In this document: piece after piece, positions 10,986 to 21,400 of the stretch
Numbering within the stretch: position 1 is the stretch's first letter
Layout of the letters: every line of letters begins with the position of its first letter
DNA from: Liquidambar formosana
Taxonomy: Eukaryota > Streptophyta > Magnoliopsida > Saxifragales > Altingiaceae
DNA: 64,000 nucleotides
Assembly (NCBI GenBank): GCA_039720395.1
Contig: CM077824.1
Coordinates: 15,566,046-15,630,045, forward strand
Direction: 5' to 3'
The notes under the pieces: generated by a model
Databases searched by the model: none
What the model was told of the DNA's origin: nothing
Seen by the model: the letters and a program-made list of their open reading frames with translations, nothing else
Program-made: the position numbers and the translations under genes

Positions 10986-13900
10986 ATGGGACAGAAGATT
11001 CTCCTCGTACCTTGTGCTTCAACACTATTGTTGGTGCATTGTTTGGTGGCTTGTCTGACTCTAGCTATGCCATTAACCAATTTAGTTGATGAACCTGCTC
11101 TTCTTGCCTTGAAAACCCATATAAAATTCGACCCAGACAACATTTTGGTAACCACCTGGTCAAACAACACCTCCTACTGCAATTGGACTGGTGTCTCTTG
11201 CAACACTCCCAAGCAAAGAGTGACAGCGTTGAATCTTTCCAGCATGGGTCTTGAAGGTACCATTGCTTCCCAAGTTGGCAACCTCTCCTACCTTATATCC
11301 CTTGATATAAGCAATAACAACTTCCAGGGCCAACTTCCTAATGAGATTGGCAAACTTCATAAGCTGCAGATATTATATGTTCAAGACAATCATCTCTTGG
11401 GGTCCATTCCTTCTACATTATCAGGTTGTGAGAAGCTTCGAACGTTAGCATTGTCAAACAATGAACTCACCGGAAGCATTCCGCAAGTTGTTGGTAACTT
11501 ATCAAAGCTTGAAGAGCTATATCTTGGCGGTAACCACTTGACTGGTGCAATCCCGAAGGAGATAAGTTATCTTCCTAACTTGAAGATATTATCGTTTCCA
11601 ACTAACAATCTGACAGGCTCCATCCCATTTGCTATTTTCAACGTATCTGCTTTACAAAGTATTAATCTAACAAGCAATAGCCTCTCTGGGACTCTTCCTA
11701 TAGATATGTGCTACAAACTTCCAATGCTCGAAGATCTTGATCTTTCTCACAATCAATTGAGTTCTCAAATTCCAAATAGTTTAGACAAATGTGGAAAGCT
11801 CAGACAAATATCCCTATCAGACAATGGACTTACAGGAATCATACCTAGAGGAATCGGCAACTTATCAAAGCTTGAGGCGTTATATATTAGTCAAAATAAT
11901 TTGACAGGTATCTTTCTAACTTCATTATGTGAGTTTCAAGGAGTCACGAGTAAATCACACTAACACCACACGAATTATCTGAAAAATACAATGTAATGTA
12001 TTTCTATTAATTAACCTCTCTATTTTTATGACAGTACTGCACCCTTTATGGTTTAGTGGTTAGTTGTACTAACCTCCCCTCCATCGTAGTGTTGTTGGTG
12101 AGAATTTGGCTCAAAAGTATTAACTATATTTGATGCTGTGTGCGAGTCGGTTTGAAGCGGTTAAGGATAAAAACTCACCAACCAACCTGTGCCCATGGGA
12201 GGTTAGAAATTTTGGCATGTGCTAATTACCAGTGAGTAGGTTGATTTTTAGGTAAATTACAAGAAACGCCCCTAATGTTAATCATTTTTCACATAATTCC
12301 CTCCGAAATAAAAAATCGTAGAATGCCCTCCCTTGGTTAGGTTTCAGGTGAAAAATCGAATAGAAATTGGGTGATAGGAATGGGTGAATATTTTTTTTGA
12401 TAAGCAAAGAAATTTATTAAGTATTAATAGAAAGCGACAAATACACCTAGAATGGATGAATATTGAGCACATAAGAGAGATATACATAGTGGTGTTTTAC
12501 TATTTTTTTCACTCAATTTGGACGGTTTGACAGGTTCAATAATTCCTTTCCAATGGGGGCTCCATCCCATGCCATTTGCTATTTTCAACATATTTGCTTT
12601 ACAAACTTCCAAAGCTCGAAGAGCTTTATCTTTCTCACAATCAATTGAGTTCTCAAATCCCAACTGGTTTAGACAAATGTGGAGAGCTTAGACAAATATC
12701 ACTATCGTACAATGATTTATAGGGATCATACCAAGAGGAATTGGCAACTTATCCAACTTTGAGGAGTACGTTATATCTTACTCAAAATAATTTAATAGGT
12801 ATCATTCTACCTTCATTATGTGAGTTTCTTGGAGTTAAGAGTAAATTAAACTTACACCCCACGTATTATCTGAGAAATACACTACAAACATCTCTATTTT
12901 TTGAATTAGCTACACTCCTTATGGTTTGGTGGTTAATCGTACTAAGTTCCCCTAGCCTCCTTCAAAGTGTAGTCATTGGTGAGAATTAGATTGAGAAGTA
13001 TAAACTATACTATTATACTGTACTACTAATCTTGAAAGCGAATGGGAGCTTCTTTTGTCATAATGAAGTTACAATTTTCATAATATCTAAATTGCCCCTC
13101 TATTAAAGGGGGAATTATAGATAGGTTTAGTAATATAAAGGAAGAGGGGTAAGAAAGGTGGTTCATATGTTAATAGGGGCAAAATAGGGATATTATAAGT
13201 AAATATAAGTCACATGCACATCACATGACTATATTTCGTTTGGTCAACTAACAACAACTGACAGAAGGTACTTAATTGAAAAATGTTGAATGATTTCGAT
13301 ACTTAATTAATGTAATTAAAAATTGAAGGTACAAAAGTGAAATTTGACCCAAAGTTCAAGGTAGTTTTCTACAATTTACCCTAATTAAAATGATTTTAAC
13401 TCATCATATTGAAACAAAAGAGACAGATGTCACACATGTTTATAAAATATTATTATGTCAAGTATAGATAAATAATATTATTGTCCACAATTTTGTTGCC
13501 ATTATAAGTAAAGTAACTAATTGTGATGATTTGTTTATTTTAGTTATATATATCAAACAAAATTTTCAAACTATGTAAAAGTTCTGAAATTATTTTTAAA
13601 ATGTGAAATGATTAATATGTCAAATGGGATTAGCCAAGTGCAAATACAGTATCTGTTATCCTTCGATCTACCAAGAGTTCCTTAACAAAACAGCTTACAG
13701 CCACCACTATCCTCTCCACCTCTATTTGATCTAGTTTTTGAGGCTGACGGACTCTACTCGATCTTCTCCTGCTAGCGGATTCCACTCTTCTTCTCCCTCC
13801 TCCTATTCTTTAGGTTATCTTATCAGACTCCATCATCAAGGTCCTTCTTCTTCTTCTTCGTTATTTATTTATTTATTTATTTATTTTTAAAGGTCCCCTA

Positions 13901-16900
13901 AGATATAGATGGAGATGAATTATATCACCGCCAAGATCAAAGCTCCAACCATCACCATCGAGAACTACTAATGTTGACTTCAAGGAGGGTCATCCTTTAC
14001 TATCTAAAACGTTGTCCTTGTGTTCACCGATGGGACAAGATTTGACAAGTGGAGGACGAAAGAACTCTCTCTTAAAAGGAGCTATGGCTTTGGCCTCAAG
14101 TTCTTTAATTTGGTGTTAGGTGAGCTTTGTCCGAGTTTGAAAAATATAGATTATTTGAAATCATCGAGTCTTTGAGGAGTTCCTTTGATGAATCATTCAT
14201 GGGGGAACCTAGACATTTCAAAGGTTCTAGCGTTCTGTATGCTGATGAGCGGTGAAACCCTAACCATCACCATTGAGAACCACCCACGTTGGTGTCTATG
14301 CGATTTTAAGATGGAAAACTATAGTGGTCTTTGTGTAGAGAATGAAAGAGATGGAGAGTGAAGGTAATTCAAGTCAATTTCCGAGACATCAAGCTAATGT
14401 TAACTTGATTCAATATCAGATCAAGTGAATTTTAACTTGATTTTTGAGAAGTTAAGTTAATGTTAACTTGATCAAAGTTCATTTCAATTGAATTTTAACT
14501 TAAATTTTTCAAAATCATTTATGTAAACTAGATTGTAATTATATTCAAACCTAGCTTGAATATTGAAATATTAAGTTAATTACTTGTTGTGTAAACTTAA
14601 TTTTTTTGTAATCATTATTAGATTTCGTTTGGTCGAAAAAGATTCATTGATTTATAGTTAATTTAACTTAAATTTTAATAATTCAAGTTAAACTTAACTT
14701 TAATGTTTCGAAAATCAAGTTACCTTAAACTATACTTATCTTGATTTTTGGAACTTAACTTTTTTTATTTTTTATTTTTTAAATAAAATTATATTCAAGA
14801 TGGGTCATGTTTCTAGATTATTAGATTCCAAAATTGTACTTTTTTCTTTTCTTTTTTTTTTTTTTTTTGGTGTGGAAAATGGACATGTATTTTTAAAGGT
14901 TATGAATTTTTTTAAGTTTGATGGGTTAGAAATAGTTATGGGTAATTTGGTCAGATCATATTTTGAGGTTCCATAAAAACTAATAGAGCATTACCAACCT
15001 GTTATTGGGTGACATGTCATTCATCTTACAGAATGGGTTTGTTGAATTCCTCTTATATGGCAACACTCTTTTAAAACAGGTGTTAGAGTTTAGTTTTCTA
15101 TCTATTTATTTTTAATGGTGTTAATTAGAGGAGGGAGAATGAAAATAAGATGGTATTTAAGCTCACAAAGCTTACATGTTTCTAGCCAATGGCCCATATA
15201 TAGGACTAGTCGGAAATCCCATCCTAATAAGGACATGGGGATTGTGGACGTTTTGGTTTCAACTCCTCTGAATGTATATGTTTACTGCTATCCTTTGTCC
15301 AAAACAAAACAAACAAAAAAAGCTTACATGCTTTGGATATAGTTTTAAATAATGAACTAAAAACTAGACCCATTAATACTTTGAAATTAGTTGCGTACAA
15401 AAACTACTACTAAAACTAATTGGGAGAACGATAATAAAGAAAGATATTAGGAAAATAATGAAAGTTAAGTATCTCATTTAGTGTTGCATTGCATGCAATA
15501 GTATTTGTATTATTTAACATTTTTACCTTTTGTGTTAATGTCTCCTCTCACCGACAGCAGTGATAGACTAATAAAGAGTGTCGATGTAATTTTAGAAGTT
15601 AAATTTCATTGATCATTGAGTACTTAATATTATCTAATCTTGCAGGAGAAATACCTGAATCACTCTTCAACGTCTCCTCACTAAAGATTTTTGGCATCAG
15701 ATACAATAGATTCTCAGGAACTCTCCCAACGGGCATGTGTTATACTCTTCCGAAACTCCAATTCATTTCTGTCTCATATAATCTACTGGAAGGAGAACTC
15801 CCATCCAGTATATCACACTGTCAAGAGCTTCAAGTGGTCTCTCTAGCATTCAATCAATTCACTGGAAGCATACCCAAGGAAATTGGGAACTTATCGATGC
15901 TTGAAAAGATTTATCTTGACAATAATAACTTGACAGGTATCATTCCACCTTCATTTGGTAATGGGCTTGTCGATGTTAAAGGTGTAAGATTTGGCAGTCA
16001 ACAACTTTCGAGGTGATATTCCATAGGAATTAAGGCATCTTTTGAACTTAGGTCTCATTTGTTTGGTCATCAGAGGAAAACGAAATGGAATGGAATGTTC
16101 TCCTCTCTCTCGTTGTGGCGGCTCACTATTGAAATCTCATTCCATTCCATTCCGCACAAACAAATGAGCTCTTAAAAAAATTAAATATTGCCTCAAACAA
16201 ATAGTAGATGTAATCTTTAACGTCTCAAGCCTACAAGTCATTTCCATCAAAATTAATCACCTTTTTGGGAATCTTCCATCATGTCTTAGTCTCTTTTCCT
16301 CCCTATCCTCGAAGTTTTGTATCTAGGAGGAAATGAATTAATCACCTTTCTGGCAATCTTCCATCACTTATTAATCTTGCATCACTTCCATCATGCTAGA
16401 TAACATCTTTTGGACATCATATTGTTGTAAGTTTTATTATTCGATCATTTATGGAAGTTTATTTTATAAGAAATGCTAAGTTACTTAAATTTTTTATCTA
16501 AATCAACTTGCCCAAATGATGTGGTAGATATTCTTTTTATATAATTTTGGGTAAATTACATGAAACACCCCTAAATTATAGGTTAATTTTCATAAAACCT
16601 CCTTATATGTTAAAATTGAACAAATAACCCTCTAAACTATAAAATTGTTACACTTTATCCCTTGTTTTTTAATTAGAAAATCTAATGAAAATGGATCATT
16701 TGAGATTCATGTAATGCCATTATATGGATTTAATGCATAAAATAAACTTTTACAACTGGTTTAGGTATTAATTTGAAAAAAAAAAAAAAAAAAGATCATA
16801 ATTTTGATGATAATTTAATAAAAATAAGTACTAAATTCAGAGAAGGGGGCAAAGTGTAACAATTTGAGAGTTTAAGGGTTATTTGTTAAGTTTTAAAGTG

Positions 16901-18456
16901 CGTAGAGTGGGATTTTTTGTAATTTACCTTAAATTTTTTTATTGGATAGAGTTGCCACATCAATCAGGCAATAGGATTTGAACAATAAATTTGGGTGATA
17001 TAGTAGGACCCTTTTAGCATAACATATTGTCATTGCTAAAAGTGACCACAAAAACGATAAAGAGTAGATTTTTCATTACATCTTTAATCCAGGGTAAAAA
17101 TCATTTTAGTATTCTGAACTTTTTCTAAAATCCCAGTGTAATATTCAGACTATTTTTCTTCCTAATTTAATACCTAAACTTCATTGTCGTGACTCAATGT
17201 GGTCCTTACCCCAAACGTCGTCTAAATAGTACGTTGATGGAATAGTCACATGCTGTTATGTGAGTGGACACCTAGCATCCTATGTGTCAAAGGTAATTAA
17301 AACATAATAATTGAATAAACGCTTTTACTACCCTATACTATAGATTTATTTCCAATTTAGTACCTAAACTAAAAAAACAAAAAATTTCTAATTTGAAACT
17401 TACATTACACTGAAGTGTATCAATTTGGTCCATACAAAAGTTTTAGCAAAATTGATCTTTTTGAAAAATTTTATTATGTTTTAACTACACTTTACTGTCA
17501 AGTATTTGGATGACATTTGAGGTGAGAACTACATTAAGTCACAGCTGTGAAATTTAGTTATTAAATTGGGAAGAAAAATAGTCTGGGTACCATACTGAAG
17601 TTTTCAGAACAGTTGAGGGTACTAAAATGATTTTTACCCTGTAATATATTTTTCATGGTCATGATTTGGCTATCATTGCTTAAAAGCAACGACAACCTGT
17701 TATGTAAGCATTTTGAAATGTAGTACTACTCTTTATTTTATATACACCCTCCATCCTATTTTGTTTGATCATATCTGCATTTTGGGATGTCCCAAAGTGT
17801 TTATTCATCATCAAGAGTCAAATAAAATATTTATTTCACTTTTCCGAAGACCCTTTACTATATTTAAATTTACAATTACTATACAAATTATCACATCAAG
17901 TAACATTGTATCATGGGAGGGTAAAAATGAAAAAAATGAAGGTCATTAAGTGACATACTAATGCATTAAATGCATTACTTTAATATGTATGTTTAGTCAA
18001 AGTGCTCAAATAAATTCGGACAAAGGAAGTATAGAACTTACTAATTAGACTCATCAAGACTCTAAAATTATTGCGTACAAAAACTTATAAGATCCATTTT
18101 AAAAATATTTAACAAGATTATTTTTTTAAAAAAATTCAACTAAATAATGTGATTATGTCTAATTTTATTCACTTGTAACACATGCTTTTACTAGTATATA
18201 CATATAAGGTTTGGTTCAGCCACTCAACGTCACACAAGATTCAAGCTTTCCACGACCATGCATGGATTTCACACACTGATGCGTGATTATCACGACTCGA
18301 ATCTTTGTGCATTAAGCACAACATTGCACAAGAGATCTAAACCATATACCCATATATATATATATAGATAGATATAGCGACTTGTATTTTGCAAAACCAA
18401 CTGCTGGATTAAATTTGATTCATATCTAAGTGATGCATGCTAAAAATTAAGTTGAT

Positions 18457-18492
<36 letters not shown>

Positions 18493-21400
18493 TTTTTACC
18501 AATGTTTTCGTCTTCTTCTTTTTGTTTAACACTCAATAGAACCTATCCCTATCCGTAACCCCCTTAATATCAACAAATATGTATAAATACTTTTCCATAA
18601 GCTTGAACCTGTTATTCTTAACAATTGAGTTAAATGCAATTGAACTATCAAACCATTGGCAAGAATTAACTGGGATAGATTTATTAAAGAAAAATTTTAG
18701 GGCAATTGTATGGTGTTTTAGTATTGCATTTTATCTATTTGTATGTATGGGTATTTGCATACTAATAAACCATAGAAGGGCTTGGCTATTTAAATCTCGT
18801 TTTTTTTTCTCTACACATATCATTTAATGAAATTTTTTATTACTATATATCTATCCTTGAGTAAAATGATAGTTCAGGACAAAGTGATTTAAATAAAAAC
18901 ACAAATTTGTTTTACACACACACTACAAATAACCATAATTATGAAAACTCCCTCACTTAAAAACCCGTACTCCCTCTATTTATAAATCCTTACTCTCTCA
19001 CAAACCCTAACCACTAATCTATAATATCTCTTAAACTTTAACTATTTTTCATGTCTCTTATGCTTTTTTTAACAATGGATGAGCAAATGGTCAGTTCAAA
19101 TGCTTCTAGTGATGAAAAAACATATTTTTTTTTCCCACCAAAAGTTGTTAAATTTTGTTTGTGAATCACATTTTGTTTACTAAACAAGCCTAAAATGTTT
19201 AAATTGTTTCAACAAAACATTTTAAAGTTGTTCGGGACATACCAACAAATTTTTTTGCTATTGTTTAATCATAATGTACTAAACAAATATAATATATTTA
19301 GTTCAAATGTACCGAACTTTTTTCCCCATAAAAATAAGTTGAGTTTCGTCTGTGAATTACGGTTGATTCAGACTTGATATATCAAAAAAATCTAAAATGT
19401 CTAAATTGTTTCTACCGAACATTTTAACATTGTTCGGGACATACAAATTAAATTTTTTACATTTGTTTAGTTATAATGCACCAAACAAATACAATATGTT
19501 CAACTCAAATGTACCGAACTTTTTGGGGTTAGTGTTAGGTTAGTTTAGGTATTATGGAGTGTGTATAAAGTAAAAGTAAAATTTTTAAAATTTAAAAGTG
19601 AGTGTACAAAGCAAGTGTGTATATAAAGCAAAAAATGTGGTGGTGTAAATAGTAGTGCTCACCATAGAAATAGTGCGCTTGTACAAATTTTAAAAAAATG
19701 AAGGGTAAATGTAAATTACACTAGAGTTAAATTTTAGAGCATCTCCAAGGGGCTAACTATCGAAACTCATTGATTTTTAGCTAGTGAGTATAGATTTTTC
19801 CATCTCCATTGAACTAGCTATTTTAGCTATGGTTAAATCAGCTAGCTACATTTTGGCTAGTCCTTCTCTACTAGCTAGGCATTTTTAATCATTTTTTCTC
19901 ATACTTTCCCCCTCTCTCTCTCCCTCTCCTGCATTCCCTCCTCTCTCGCTCTCTCTTTCCATCAAATAATTAAAAATAGAAAGATATAAGTGAAAAAGGT
20001 TGAGGTAGTTAACGAATAGCCAGTATCCTTGAATTACTCACTTGAATAGTCACAAGCTATTTTTCAAAAAATGCTATTTTGCTAGCTAAAGTAACTAAAA
20101 ATTAGCTAGTGCTTTTGGAGGTAATTTGTTGACAACTTGATATTTGCTATGAGAAAACTGAAACCAATTGAACTAAAGCAAATGGATTATTTATTTTATT
20201 TTTATTTTTTTGGTTTAATTTGATTTCGTTAATTACTAGTAGGGTACGGCTTTGGTTTGGTTTGGTTTTCATTGTAGCTTCAAATTGAACCAATCCAAAC
20301 CAAACCTTGGGAAAGTTTGAGATGAATTCATTCCTTCTATTATCTAATCTTGCAGGAGAAATACCTCAAGCACTTTTCAACGTCTCCACGCTAAGGGGTT
20401 TTTCTATCTTAAATAACATCATCTCAGGAAATCTCCCAAAGGATATGTGTTATGTTCTTCCAACACTCGAGTTCTTATATCTTTCAACGAATCAAATCAA
20501 AGGCGAAATCCCATCTAGTTTGCCGCATTGTCGAGAGCTTCAAGGGCTTGATCTATCATACAATCAATTCATGGGAAGCATACCAAACGAAATTGGGAAT
20601 TTATCGAACCTGCAAGAGATTTATGCTGGCTCAAATAGTTTGACAGGTATCATCCCACCTTCGTTCGGTAACTTGTCGATGTTGAAGGAGCTTGATTCAG
20701 CCTACAACAACATTGGAGGTGAAATTCCACAAGAGTTAGGGCATCTTTTCAACTTACAGATTTTAAATCTTGGCAAGAACAAGCTGACAGGTGTAATACC
20801 AAAAGCAATCTTTAACATCTCAAACCTACAATTCTTTGCTCTCGGTAGTAATGACCTTTCAGGCAATCTTCCATCAATTATAGGTCTTTCGCTCCCTAAT
20901 CTCCAGACTTTGCAACTAGGAGGAAATGAATTCAGTGGAATAATTCCTACATCTATTTCGAACATTTCCGAACTAACCGATCTAGACCTATCCCAGAACT
21001 TCTTCACTGGTTATGTGCCAATGGATCTAGGCAATTTGAGACAACTCCAATATCTCAGCTTTGGAAGTAATCACTTAACCAATGAACCCTTAAACCCTGA
21101 GCTTAGCTTTGTCAATTCTTTAACAAACTGCAAATTTTTGACGAATCTAAATTTGGCCGATAATCCCCTAAATGGTATGCTTCCAAATTCGTTTTCCAAC
21201 CTCTCCATTTCTCTCACAAGTATTTATGCAGCTTCCTGCCAAATAAAAGGCATGATTCCAAGAGGAATTGGTAACTTCACCAACTTGATAGAATTGTTCT
21301 TCGAAGATAATGACCTTACAGGATTGATTCCGACATCATTGGGGCGGATGCAGAAGCTTCAACGCTTGGTCATTGCTGGCAATAGACTGCATGGATCCAT

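Noticed and set aside
12251..13380. A transposon that captured the duplicated exon 1 tail
   Set aside because: GGTAAATTACA-like motifs flank it, but the copied segment includes downstream non-coding DNA as well, so simple tandem duplication explains it better.
13905..14300. Possible gene fragment (ACCATCACCATCGAGAAC repeated near 13950 and 14260)
   Set aside because: Frames are broken and no domain was recognised; left as unannotated intron DNA.
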